Source of the DNA: CAYVMN01 sp964452575
GTDB lineage: Bacteria; Desulfobacterota; DSM-4660; Desulfatiglandales; Desulfatiglandaceae
Reading direction: 5' to 3'
Assembly: GCA_964452575.1 (NCBI GenBank)
Contig: CAYVMN010000131.1
Span: 1-13,551, forward strand
Length of the DNA: 13,551 nucleotides
Position numbers and translations under genes: made by a program. Positions 1 to 6,641 of this stretch are shown here, piece after piece (positions within the stretch are counted from its first letter, which is position 1; every line of letters begins with the position of its first letter). The notes beneath the pieces are model-generated. The model was given only the letters and a program-made list of their open reading frames with translations. It was not told where the DNA came from and ran no database searches.

Positions 1-859
1 ATCGTCTCACTTGCGATTTGAAGAGAAGGACCCTGGGGATCAGAACCCCTTGCTCACAGGGCAGGCAGTATCCGCAGCGATGACAAAAACTATCGCCCAG
101 TTCTTCTCTTATCTCGTCTATCTCCTTCCAGTTTTCATCCGAAAGCGACTCTGGCGAGCGGTACAAGGAAAGGATCTCTTCTATCTCCGCCCTCGACTGG
201 ACGCCCGGAATGGGAATCACCTGGCCATAGCCCTGCAGGAACCGGAAACACAGATCTGCCCGGCCAAGCAGGCCTCCCCCCATGGGCTTCATCCCTATGA
301 TGCCCATCCCCATCTCTTCCGCCACCTTAAAGAGCTCGTTCACCGGATCGTGCTCGACAAAATTGAACGGGAACTGAAGCGTCTCGAAAAGGCCGGTCTT
401 GCAAGCCTTGATGGCGATGCTTTGGTTGTGAGAGGTTAGCCCGATGTGTCCGATGCGCCCCTGCTCTTTGGCTTGGCGAAATGCCTGATAGGCGCCGCCC
501 GGGCCGAGGACCCGATCAAGGTCCTCTTGGGTGGATATGTTGTGTGCCTGATAGAGATCAATGAAATCAGTCTTGAGCTCCCTGAGGCTCTCTTCCAGTT
601 GTGCCTTCACTCCAGCAACGTCTCTTGCCAGGGTCTTTGTTGCCAGCACGATCTTATCCCGAATCGGCTCCAGGGCGATCCCAAACTTCGATTCGCTGTC
701 ACCATAAAACCGCGCCGTGTCAAAGAAAGTCACCCCCAGTTCAAAGGCATGGCGGATTATCTCCAGCGCCTCAGAAAATTCTGCACGGGTAATGGGAATC
801 CCGCCAATTCCGATCTCTGATACTGTCAACCCCATTTTCCCAAGTTGTTTCTTGCGCAT
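1..859 (-). CDS. Aldo/keto reductase with C-terminal Fe-S motif (3' end cut by window)
   Basis: A predicted cytoplasmic NAD(P)H-dependent aldo/keto reductase; the substrate cannot be deduced. Reading right to left, 286 residues are visible and the frame is still open at base 1. The family's catalytic tetrad is present: D47 and Y52 (FDTARFYG), K75 (ATKT) and H106 (YQAHN). The usual strand order and an IPIPGVQS phosphate-binding segment follow. A CX2CX2CX2C motif (C259, C262, C265, C268), followed by a Gly-Val-x-Ile-Pro stretch, matches the C-terminal [4Fe-4S]-type domain of one aldo/keto reductase subgroup. Two ATGs compete. The one at 859 has AAAGGG about 8 bases upstream, whereas the ATG at 865 has it only 2 bases away, so I chose 859. 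It is last in a minus-strand run behind the DUF2284 and M24 genes, with a 120-base gap. Confidence 0.93.
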   Translation of the reverse strand, partial: MRKKQLGKMGLTVSEIGIGGIPITRAEFSEALEIIRHAFELGVTFFDTARFYGDSESKFGIALEPIRDKIVLATKTLARDVAGVKAQLEESLRELKTDFIDLYQAHNISTQEDLDRVLGPGGAYQAFRQAKEQGRIGHIGLTSHNQSIAIKACKTGLFETLQFPFNFVEHDPVNELFKVAEEMGMGIIGMKPMGGGLLGRADLCFRFLQGYGQVIPIPGVQSRAEIEEILSLYRSPESLSDENWKEIDEIREELGDSFCHRCGYCLPCEQGVLIPRVLLFKSQVRR

Positions 860-979
860 TTTCATATCCCTTTCTGCTAATTTTTATCCTGCTATTCCAT
901 ATGGCTCAGCGATTCATAGCCCCCAGGCAGACCGGTGAGGGCATGGAAGGCGGGGCTACGCTGACATTACGCTTCCACG

Positions 980-1477
980 TCAATCAAGGAGGACAAACCC
1001 ATAGCGGTTTTGCAGAGCCTCCTTATCCTGAAGCGGTTCACACGGAAGGCCCAATTTCTGCACTGTCTTATACACATCAATTCCGAAGCTCTGATCGCAA
1101 GGCCTCACCCTGTCTGGCGTCGGGCAGGCATCTCCCCTTACAGTAATGCAGACCTTACACAGATTACAGGTGCGGATGGCAAAGGCGAAATAGTAACCAT
1201 CAAGGAAGGCGGTCTTTTCGATCTCAAGCACCGCCCGACTTAGGTCTCTGGCGTCGTGGGAGTGAACCAGAAGGATGTCGCTATACCTATTGACCATTTG
1301 GAGCCGTTCTTGAAATGTCGTATCTCTGGTATGGCATCTGATGCTTCCCTGGAAATAATCCTCACACCCCCAGCGGCATTTCAGAATTGCCCGAATATCA
1401 AAAACGATCTCTTGTGGCGAGATAATCATCGCACTTACCACTCCCAGGTCTTTGGCCAGTTGAACGTATTTTTCCAT
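980..1477 (-). CDS. DUF2284-type cysteine-rich (predicted metal-binding) protein
   Basis: A 165-residue protein that I recognise as the DUF2284 family of predicted metal-binding proteins; no reaction is established for it. It carries an N-terminal cysteine group (C34 and C38 in KCRWGC, C48) and a dense second group (C104, C107, C110 in CNLCKVC, then C118, C127 and C146). This is ample for one or two Fe-S clusters or metal sites. There is no signal peptide or membrane segment, so it is probably cytosolic. The ATG at 1477 has GGAGG about 13 bases upstream, which is a little far, but no better in-frame start is seen. It lies 69 bases downstream of the M24 gene and 120 bases upstream of the aldo/keto reductase, all on the minus strand. 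This suggests one transcription unit with redox or metal chemistry, which is inference. Confidence 0.82.
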   Translation of the reverse strand: MEKYVQLAKDLGVVSAMIISPQEIVFDIRAILKCRWGCEDYFQGSIRCHTRDTTFQERLQMVNRYSDILLVHSHDARDLSRAVLEIEKTAFLDGYYFAFAIRTCNLCKVCITVRGDACPTPDRVRPCDQSFGIDVYKTVQKLGLPCEPLQDKEALQNRYGFVLLD

Positions 1478-1546
1478 GTCCGAACCCTGCCCTCCTTCGA
1501 CATCCGTTATTCCTGGTTTGACCTCCCCACAATGCCCTTAAACAAA

Positions 1547-2719
1547 TCATCCAACCTCAAAGAGCACTCTACTGGTCTTATTCAGGATTTCATTGCCATC
1601 ACTTTTCACGAGAACCATATCCTCCAGTTTGACGACCCCCTCGTCCTCCCTCAGCATGTGCATATCCAGCGCAATAACATAGCCTTCATCTACCGTGGAG
1701 TCATCATAGGGTGAAAGGATCGGCGGTTCGTTGAGTTCCAGTCCTACCCCGTGCCCGATAATATGACTCCTCCTACCCTTACCGAAGTTCATGAAGGCAT
1801 CTTGAACCCCAAACTCCTCTGCCCTCTCCACGGCCAGCTCAAAGATCCGGCTGCATCTCATACCCGCTTTTATACCCTCAATAAGATGATCGGCGATCGC
1901 CTTGAGGATATCGTGCATGGCCTTGATCTCATCCGTTGCCCTTCCCAGGGTGTATGTCCTTGTCTGATCAGCGTGATAGCCGTTTACAAGGACCGGTATG
2001 TCCACCACCACCGGATCCCCTTTTTGAATCTTCCTTCTGGAAGGACCTGCCGGCACGGCGGGGCTCAAACCCACGCCTGTTATAGTATAGACAACACCGC
2101 TCGGCCTGAGCAAATTAGGGCCTGAAGATACTGGACCCGTGCCCATGAAGAAGTCGGGCTGACGAATGAAGAAGATACCTTCATGGCCCGCCAGCCTGTG
2201 GGCATTCTCGATCGCCGCAGAAAGCTCAAGCTCTGTTACACCCTCCCTAAGCGTGGATAATATGGCCCGATGGCCGTTATCCACCACTTCGCAGGCCTTC
2301 TTAATCATTCTAATCTCAGAGGCGTCTTTTCGTTTTCTCTGCTCCAGCACCACAGGGCTGGCATCCACGAGTTCGAAGCCGAAAAAGATCCTTTCTAGGG
2401 CCTTAAGCTGGTTGGCCGGCATTACATCAAGCTCGGTTCCTATTCTTGTCTCTCGAAACCTCGGTTTGATCTCTTTCCAGATTTCTTGGAGACTTCGCTC
2501 CTCCGCCATTCGGTTCTTGTCGATAAACACCTCTTCAATCGCAAAATCAAACCCGCTCTTGACAAAGAGGCGATAGTCATCCGGCAATACAAACAGATAG
2601 GCCGGCTGTGCGGTTCCCGTATAGTATAATATATCACGGGAATAGGAGAGAAAGACTCCACCAAGCCCCTGTTCCTTTATCTGAGCTTCTAGCCCACGAA
2701 TCCTTTGCTCATGATCCAT
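1547..2719 (-). CDS. M24-family (Xaa-Pro aminopeptidase/creatinase-like) protein
   Basis: A 390-residue two-domain protein of the M24 'pita-bread' fold. Residues 1 to about 130 form the N-terminal creatinase-like domain, and 133 to 385 the metallopeptidase domain. The visible metal-ligand positions are D240 and D251 (VVVDIP, GYHADQT), H323 (IIGHGVG) and E366 (KLEDMVLV). The fifth position, usually Glu in a TIEP-type motif, reads ALDMHM, so it is D352 (codon GAT). The enzyme may therefore be an altered peptidase or a non-peptidase such as a creatinase- or lyase-like member. The start at 2719 has AAGGG 9 bases upstream. Length is normal for Xaa-Pro dipeptidases. It is the first gene of the leftward run with the DUF2284 protein and aldo/keto reductase. 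The substrate is unknown. Confidence 0.9.
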   Translation of the reverse strand: MDHEQRIRGLEAQIKEQGLGGVFLSYSRDILYYTGTAQPAYLFVLPDDYRLFVKSGFDFAIEEVFIDKNRMAEERSLQEIWKEIKPRFRETRIGTELDVMPANQLKALERIFFGFELVDASPVVLEQRKRKDASEIRMIKKACEVVDNGHRAILSTLREGVTELELSAAIENAHRLAGHEGIFFIRQPDFFMGTGPVSSGPNLLRPSGVVYTITGVGLSPAVPAGPSRRKIQKGDPVVVDIPVLVNGYHADQTRTYTLGRATDEIKAMHDILKAIADHLIEGIKAGMRCSRIFELAVERAEEFGVQDAFMNFGKGRRSHIIGHGVGLELNEPPILSPYDDSTVDEGYVIALDMHMLREDEGVVKLEDMVLVKSDGNEILNKTSRVLFEVG

Positions 2720-3181
2720 TTTGCAAAACCCTTAACAGATACCCCCATTTACTCTCTTTAGTTTGTCCTAGGTTGAGCGGTTCAGCGTTCACGGTTCCGG
2801 GTTGAAATAGCCCAACTGGCTGTTAGCCAAGGGAAAATAAGTTCATAAGAGTAGATGGCACGTTTCATGCAAGGGGTGAAAGAGGCTAACCTGATTTACG
2901 CCTCAATGTCCATGAATAAGATTAAGGATATCAGCAGACTCTAACCTTTGAACCTTGAACTTGGAACCGCTCACTCCAGGTTTGTATTTATTCGTTTTTT
3001 ATTTCTGTTCTTATTATTTTTTGTTATCATTTACAATATATTTCAACACCTTTGATACTTCCGTACCTCATGCTACGCTAAGATTAGCCAAACCTACGCA
3101 AGTGAAAAGGTCTGTAGATTTCACAGGGTGTGCGTGGTAAACGAAGTCGCTGAGGCGGCAGGAAGAAGGCCTGGTTCTAAA
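2720..3181. other. Divergent intergenic region with inverted repeat and AT-rich tract
   Basis: About 460 bases separate the leftward M24 gene from the rightward ABC transporter genes, and no credible gene is seen in them. The left half holds one arm of an imperfect inverted repeat (annotated separately). From about 2981 to 3060 the sequence is very T-rich and should contain the ABC promoter. One weak candidate is TTGATA at 3053-3058 followed 16 bases later by TACGCT. No operator or riboswitch is recognised. The right end (3128-3181) could instead be the first 18 codons of the ATPase gene if a GTG at 3128 is used. Confidence 0.5.
2774..2973. repeat. Imperfect inverted repeat pair (arms about 30 bases, about 200 bases end to end)
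   Basis: GAGCGGTTC at 2775-2783 returns as GAACCGCTC at 2964-2972. The similarity extends imperfectly across about 30 bases on the inner side of both arms, with shared GTTC and GGTTC words. The right arm also contains a short TTGAACC/TTGAAC/TTGGAACC tandem. The intervening sequence has no open reading frame of note. This looks like a small non-autonomous repetitive element or its remnant. I see no flanking target duplication that I would defend. Confidence 0.4.
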
Positions 3182-3904
3182 GTGGCGGACATCCTTTTCA
3201 AGACAGAAGACCTTGTCAAAGATTACTCTGTGGGCACCCAGGTGGTCCATGCCTTGCGCGGCGTGTCTGTTGAGGTTGAGCGGGGCGATTTCTTGGCCAT
3301 CATGGGGCCTTCAGGTTCAGGCAAGTCCACGTTCATGACCCTGCTCGGCTGTCTTGACAAGCCATCTTCCGGTCGGTACATCCTTGATAGAAAAGACATT
3401 TCATCCCTTAGCCGAAAGGAATTGGCCCGTATTCGGAACCGCAAGATCGGCTTCGTCTTTCAGACCTTCAATCTGCTGCCGCGGACAACAGCCTTAGAAA
3501 ATGTTGCCTTGCCGCTGACCTACGCGAGAGTCCACCGCCGCGAGCGCCGGGTTAGGGCAGAAAAGGTTCTGGCGGCAGTTGGGCTTTCCGACCGCTTTCA
3601 TCACCAGCCAACCCAGCTTTCAGGTGGACAACAGCAACGCGTGGCCATAGCCCGTGCCCTGGTGAATGAGCCGGACCTCATTTTGGCCGATGAGCCCACA
3701 GGGGCGCTTGACACCCAGACCGGCGAGGAGCTTATGCAGCTTTTGCAACAACTTAACAGTAAGGGTATTACCATAGTGCTGGTAACTCACGAGAATGATA
3801 TCGCCGCCTTTGCAAGGCGTATCCTCCGGTTCAGGGACGGGAAGATGATTAGTAACGAAGTTGCCGTTGATTCAAAAAGATTGGAGAAGAAACCCCACCC
3901 ATGA
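3182..3904 (+). CDS. MacB-type ABC transporter ATP-binding protein
   Basis: The ATPase of a MacB/LolD-type exporter or mechanotransmission ABC system, acting at the inner face of the cytoplasmic membrane with the permease encoded next. All nucleotide-binding motifs are intact. Counting from the GTG at 3182, they are Walker A (GPSGSGKST, about 42-50), the Q-loop (VFQTFN, Q94), the signature LSGGQQQR (146-153), Walker B (LILADEP, about 166-172) and the H-loop His (VTHEND, H203). I prefer the GTG at 3182, preceded by AGGAAGAAGG, because it gives an N-terminus that begins right before the family's conserved FKTEDLVKDY. A GTG at 3128 in the same frame would add 18 non-conserved residues. The 3' end overlaps the permease start in an ATGA, so the two are translationally coupled. 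Confidence 0.93.
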   Translation: MADILFKTEDLVKDYSVGTQVVHALRGVSVEVERGDFLAIMGPSGSGKSTFMTLLGCLDKPSSGRYILDRKDISSLSRKELARIRNRKIGFVFQTFNLLPRTTALENVALPLTYARVHRRERRVRAEKVLAAVGLSDRFHHQPTQLSGGQQQRVAIARALVNEPDLILADEPTGALDTQTGEELMQLLQQLNSKGITIVLVTHENDIAAFARRILRFRDGKMISNEVAVDSKRLEKKPHP

Positions 3905-5133
3905 CCTATCTAGATTCATTCTTTTCCGCCCTGCGAGCCCTTCGGGCAAATATATTGCGGAGCATACTGACCACTCTTGGCATTATCATAGGTGTCGGTG
4001 CGGTGATCGTCATGATCTCTGTTGGCGCAAGGGCTGAAGCACGAATGGATGACCTGATCAACAGCCTGGGGTCCAATCTCCTCATCGTGCTGCCAGGGTC
4101 CGGCACGGCAGGGGGGGTTCGCCTTGGCCGCGGCACCCGACCCACCATTACAGAGGATGACGCAGCTGCTATTCAACGGGAGATATCGAACGTTGTGGTC
4201 GCGGCCCCTTCTGTCAGAGGCCCCGCCCAGGTGGTGTCAGGCAATCTCAACTGGTCCACACTCATCTACGGTGTCACACCCGATTTCATGGTGGCTCGAG
4301 AATGGGAAATCCAAGAGGGCCGAGCCTTTAGCAAGGGGGAGGTAAAAGGGGCGGCCAAGGTAGCCCTCCTGGGTGAAACAGTGATTGAAAACCTCTTTCC
4401 AGACCAGAACCCAATAGGTCAGGTCATCCGGATCAAACGTGTGCCCTTTGAGGTGATAGGGGTGTTAAAGGGTAAGGGAGAGACCCTCATGGGCCGAGAT
4501 CAGGACGACACCGCCTTCATTCCCCTATCGACTGCAAGGAAAAGGGTTCTTGGTGGGCATGAGCTTGGTGGGAAAAACGTAGATGCAATCTATGTCAAGT
4601 TAACGCATCCTGAAATCGTATCTGAAGCCGCTGATCATGTGCGCGGGCTCCTGCGTCAGCGCCATCGCTTGCAGGCCAACCAGGACGATGATTTTTATAT
4701 CAGGAACCTCTCCCAGGTCCTGGAGGCCCGGGCCCAATCATCTCGGGCCATGTCCCTGCTCCTTGCTGCGGTGGCGTCGGTCTCTTTGATTGTTGGTGGA
4801 ATAGGCATTATGAACATCATGCTTGTATCGGTTACAGAGCGAACCCGCGAGATCGGGCTCCGGATGGCCATAGGGGCTGAAAGCTCTGATATCCTTTCCC
4901 AGTTTCTTATTGAGTCAGTGACACTCTCCCTTATCGGCGGCATCATCGGTATCTTGGCGGGGCTTGCTGGATCAATGGCAATTGCCAGGCTGGGAGAATG
5001 GCCGACCGTTATTGGGATAAAGGCAGTGATCCTGGCCTTTGGCTTTTCTCTTGCGGTCGGGGTCTTCTTCGGTTTCTATCCGGCGCGAAAGGCGGCCCGG
5101 CTCGACCCCATAGAGGCCTTGCGATACGAGTAG
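3901..5133 (+). CDS. MacB-like ABC transporter permease (FtsX domain)
   Basis: A 410-residue permease with the MacB topology. TM1 (about 21-42) is followed by a large periplasmic MacB_PCD domain (about 45-280) and then three more helices (about 284-308, 337-363 and 371-393) that form the FtsX domain. The conserved coupling stretch VTERTREIGLRMAIGA (311-326) and the C-terminal segment FYPARKAARLDPIEAL (392-407) are typical. Members of this family export macrolides, peptides, lipoprotein cargo or toxins with a MacA-type periplasmic adaptor and an outer-membrane channel. No adaptor gene flanks this pair, so the cargo cannot be inferred. The ATG at 3901 overlaps the ATPase stop. It converges with the mazF-like gene, with about 50 bases between. 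Confidence 0.94.
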   Translation: MTYLDSFFSALRALRANILRSILTTLGIIIGVGAVIVMISVGARAEARMDDLINSLGSNLLIVLPGSGTAGGVRLGRGTRPTITEDDAAAIQREISNVVVAAPSVRGPAQVVSGNLNWSTLIYGVTPDFMVAREWEIQEGRAFSKGEVKGAAKVALLGETVIENLFPDQNPIGQVIRIKRVPFEVIGVLKGKGETLMGRDQDDTAFIPLSTARKRVLGGHELGGKNVDAIYVKLTHPEIVSEAADHVRGLLRQRHRLQANQDDDFYIRNLSQVLEARAQSSRAMSLLLAAVASVSLIVGGIGIMNIMLVSVTERTREIGLRMAIGAESSDILSQFLIESVTLSLIGGIIGILAGLAGSMAIARLGEWPTVIGIKAVILAFGFSLAVGVFFGFYPARKAARLDPIEALRYE

Positions 5134-5183
5134 ACTCCCAGGCCGGCCGCACGTTCCCAGTGTCATTTCCTTACCTAATTCCA

Positions 5184-5558
5184 TTAAGGCTTTTGGATTT
5201 CAAAACGTGAGAAGATACGTAAACTGATGACCTTCTTGCAACCTTGAATAACCTCTTCGATTCTTTCCTTGTCCAGTGTTCCAATCTTTTCAACAAGCCT
5301 CCCCTTGCCTACAGTAGCGATTTGGCTGACAACGCTCGACTTTTTCAGGTTCCCTGTTCCCTTTTCTAACAGCACGTTCCAGAGAACCTGCGCCAGTTTC
5401 TTGTTGGATGATAGCAAGGCCACGACTGTTGTCTGGATCCTGCTGCGGTTCAGCAGATCGTTCTGAATGACAACGGCAGGTCTCATGCCGGATGGTCCGG
5501 AATCCCCTGATGCCCCAAACCGGACCCAAAAAATGTCCCCTTGTCCCGGCATTACCAT
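5184..5558 (-). CDS. MazF/PemK-type endoribonuclease toxin
   Basis: A 124-residue protein of the MazF/PemK family, whose members cleave RNA at short sequence motifs to arrest growth. Family landmarks are the N-terminal GDIFWVRFG strand, the R26-P27 plus VVIQND segment (RPAVV, residues 26-34) around the usual catalytic arginine, the SSVVSQIATV segment (74-83) and the RLVEKIGTL strand (87-95). The length is normal. The ATG at 5558 has AAGGA 6 bases upstream. This Shine-Dalgarno sequence lies inside the last codons of a short upstream frame whose TAA overlaps the toxin start, which is the arrangement expected for an antitoxin-toxin pair. No complete antitoxin can be found, so this may be an orphan or decaying module. 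Confidence 0.9.
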   Translation of the reverse strand: MVMPGQGDIFWVRFGASGDSGPSGMRPAVVIQNDLLNRSRIQTTVVALLSSNKKLAQVLWNVLLEKGTGNLKKSSVVSQIATVGKGRLVEKIGTLDKERIEEVIQGCKKVISLRIFSRFEIQKP

Positions 5559-5623
5559 GGCAATTCCTTCAGTTCCGTGCTCCGTGCAATCTCTTCGGCC
5601 ATTGAATACTTCTCTTTGGCCAC
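5552..5623 (-). pseudogene. Truncated antitoxin-like remnant upstream of mazF-like toxin
   Basis: A short frame ends in TAA at 5554-5552, overlapping the toxin ATG. From a GTG at 5623 it encodes only 23 residues ending in STELKELPW; from the internal ATG at 5602 it encodes 16. The open frame continues upstream without a start codon to a TGA near 5670. The overlap with the toxin and the charged helical character (AKEKYSMAEEIARS) fit the C-terminal toxin-binding tail of an antitoxin whose DNA-binding half is lost. It could also be a chance frame. Confidence 0.3.
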
Positions 5624-5670
5624 CTCCGAATCAGTAGAGATATCATTTATCTGCGGCCCTTGCGACCCTC

Positions 5671-5691
5671 AAAAAAAGATCCGGGCCCGGA
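5671..5691 (-). terminator. Rho-independent-type terminator after the vapBC-like genes
   Basis: On the minus strand, the perfect palindrome TCCGGGCCCGGA (5691-5680), which can form a GC-rich stem with a GGCC tip, is followed by TC and seven T residues (5677-5671). It lies about 40 bases past the stop of the VapC-like gene, so it should end that transcript before the mazF region. The stem is short, about 4 bp with a 4-base loop. Confidence 0.5.
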
Positions 5692-5729
5692 GGACACGAA
5701 GTCATTGCTTTGAGGCAGAACCACTTGTA

Positions 5730-6152
5730 CTAATGATCAGAAGGCGAGAGGATTGGAATGACCTGTCTCTTGTTTTTCCGGTAGATCCTGAAATCATCGT
5801 CCACGGTGAGTACAGGGCTATTCGGATGCAATTCAGACATACGCACCAGACAGGCATCTGCCAGGGACATGGGAATATCCGAATACTTCTGTAGAAGCCA
5901 TGTCAACTGATTTACATGCTCGTCTATTCTAAAGGCTAGCTGAAGGACTCCACGCCTAAGAAGTTCAAGTACGGCAGCCTGTCCTCCTTCATTACCTTTG
6001 AGAAGAAAACATGCCTCTGATAAGACCGCTTCACAGGTCAAGAACGGCGGATCAATCTGTGCCCATCTTAATATTCACCAGTTATGATGTCTATCTTGGC
6101 CGTTAATAAACGCTACAAGCGGCCCTGTATCGAGAATGACCTGCCTCTTCAT
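5730..6152 (-). pseudogene. VapC-like PIN-domain toxin interrupted by an in-frame TGA
   Basis: A type II toxin-antitoxin VapC-like ribonuclease. From the ATG at 6152, which overlaps the antitoxin stop as ATGA, the frame encodes a typical PIN N-terminus (VILDTGPLVAF, D8). It then meets TGA at codon 26 (6077-6075) and continues in the same frame, with no shift, for 114 more codons to the stop at 5730. The downstream part keeps E41 (TCEAVLSEACF), D99 (SLADACLV) and the D118-D120 group (LTVDDDF). Joined, the acidic PIN residues are complete over 139 residues, the normal length. The simplest reading is a nonsense mutation (for example CGA or TGG to TGA) that silenced the toxin. A TTG at 6041 could start a fragment lacking the first catalytic Asp. 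I see no SECIS-like hairpin after this TGA. Confidence 0.85.
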
Positions 6153-6388
6153 TGCCCGTAACCATCCATTCGTCTCTTGTTAAAAGAGAGGTCTTCGGGC
6201 CCTCTTACACATCCTGCGAGATCTTTCGCAAGGTCCAGACAGGAAGCGCTTTCTATTCGACCCTCCCCTGCTATAGCTGTCTCGATGGCTTCCCTTAAAA
6301 GAGCAGATCTGCTTTCACCCCTTTTCCTAGCAGCAGCATTTAACTTCTCAAGTAATGATTCAGGTAATTTAAGTGATAGTGTTTTCAT
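6149..6388 (-). CDS. Ribbon-helix-helix (VapB-like) antitoxin
   Basis: A 79-residue protein with a ribbon-helix-helix DNA-binding N-terminus: strand MKTLSLKLPESLL (1-13), helix EKLNAAARKRG, then the ESRSALLREAIETAI helix (25-39). The C-terminal region (LAKDLAGCVRGPEDLSFNKR, 53-72) is of the kind that wraps a PIN toxin. It should bind and neutralise the VapC-like toxin and repress their shared promoter. The ATG at 6388 has AAGGGGG just upstream and a matching promoter and operator. A longer frame runs further upstream but would start before the promoter, so I discard it. The stop overlaps the toxin ATG. The antitoxin appears intact although its toxin is interrupted. Confidence 0.88.
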   Translation of the reverse strand: MKTLSLKLPESLLEKLNAAARKRGESRSALLREAIETAIAGEGRIESASCLDLAKDLAGCVRGPEDLSFNKRRMDGYGQ

Positions 6389-6398
6389 AAAGCCCCCT

Positions 6399-6417
6399 TG
6401 AGTAATACTCATATGAG
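6399..6417 (-). promoter_or_regulatory. Operator-like overlapping palindromes of the vapBC-like operon
   Basis: Plus-strand TGAGTA-A-TACTCA (6399-6411) is a perfect 13-base palindrome. It is overlapped by a second palindrome, CTCATATGAG (6408-6417), giving three TGAG half-sites in alternating orientation. They sit at about the predicted transcription start and 11 bases from the antitoxin ATG. Closely spaced half-sites are what ribbon-helix-helix antitoxins bind co-operatively, so autorepression is likely (inference). Confidence 0.55.
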
Positions 6418-6420
6418 CGA

Positions 6421-6449
6421 AGTGTAATACCATTAGGTGAAGATGCCAA
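6421..6449 (-). promoter_or_regulatory. Sigma-70-type promoter of the vapBC-like operon
   Basis: On the minus strand, TTGGCA (6449-6444) and TACACT (6426-6421) are separated by exactly 17 bases. Transcription would start near 6414, giving a leader of about 26 bases to the antitoxin ATG at 6388. The palindromic operator lies immediately downstream. Confidence 0.55.
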
Positions 6450-6641
6450 GCAATCATTGAGACCTTGAAAGGCCACAAGAAAGGGAGCGAGCAACTGGCC
6501 CTTTTTGCCGATCCCATGCATTCTATCACGGACCAGGTAGTTGTCGCACAAGGCGCACCAGTCATGGTTGAAAGACTACAGAAAGGCTCGCAGCAACGGG
6601 GAGGGGAGTATTTCAGGATCAGCAACGCCCGGTCTTACTGA
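6441..6641 (+). pseudogene. Unrecognised open frame without a start, possible gene remnant
   Basis: Between the antitoxin and hgcB, one plus-strand frame is open for 66 codons (6441 to TGA at 6639-6641). It reads like protein, for example QLALFADPM, DQVVVAQGAPV and GGEYFRISN. It has no start codon at its left end, and its stop lies inside the 3' end of hgcB. Opposing frames on the minus strand are also open. It may be the 3' end of a gene destroyed when the toxin-antitoxin module arrived, or chance. I cannot assign a family. Confidence 0.2.

Noticed and set aside
6075..6077. Selenocysteine at the TGA of the VapC-like gene
   Set aside because: No hairpin with a GU loop at the right distance follows, and PIN toxins have no known use for Cys or Sec at this place. 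A nonsense mutation is simpler.
6389..6625. N-terminal extension of the antitoxin frame to 6625
   Set aside because: It would begin upstream of the recognised promoter, and the added residues look non-coding (rich in Cys, Ser, Thr, Pro and Trp). The ATG at 6388 has a ribosome-binding site and begins a canonical ribbon-helix-helix domain.
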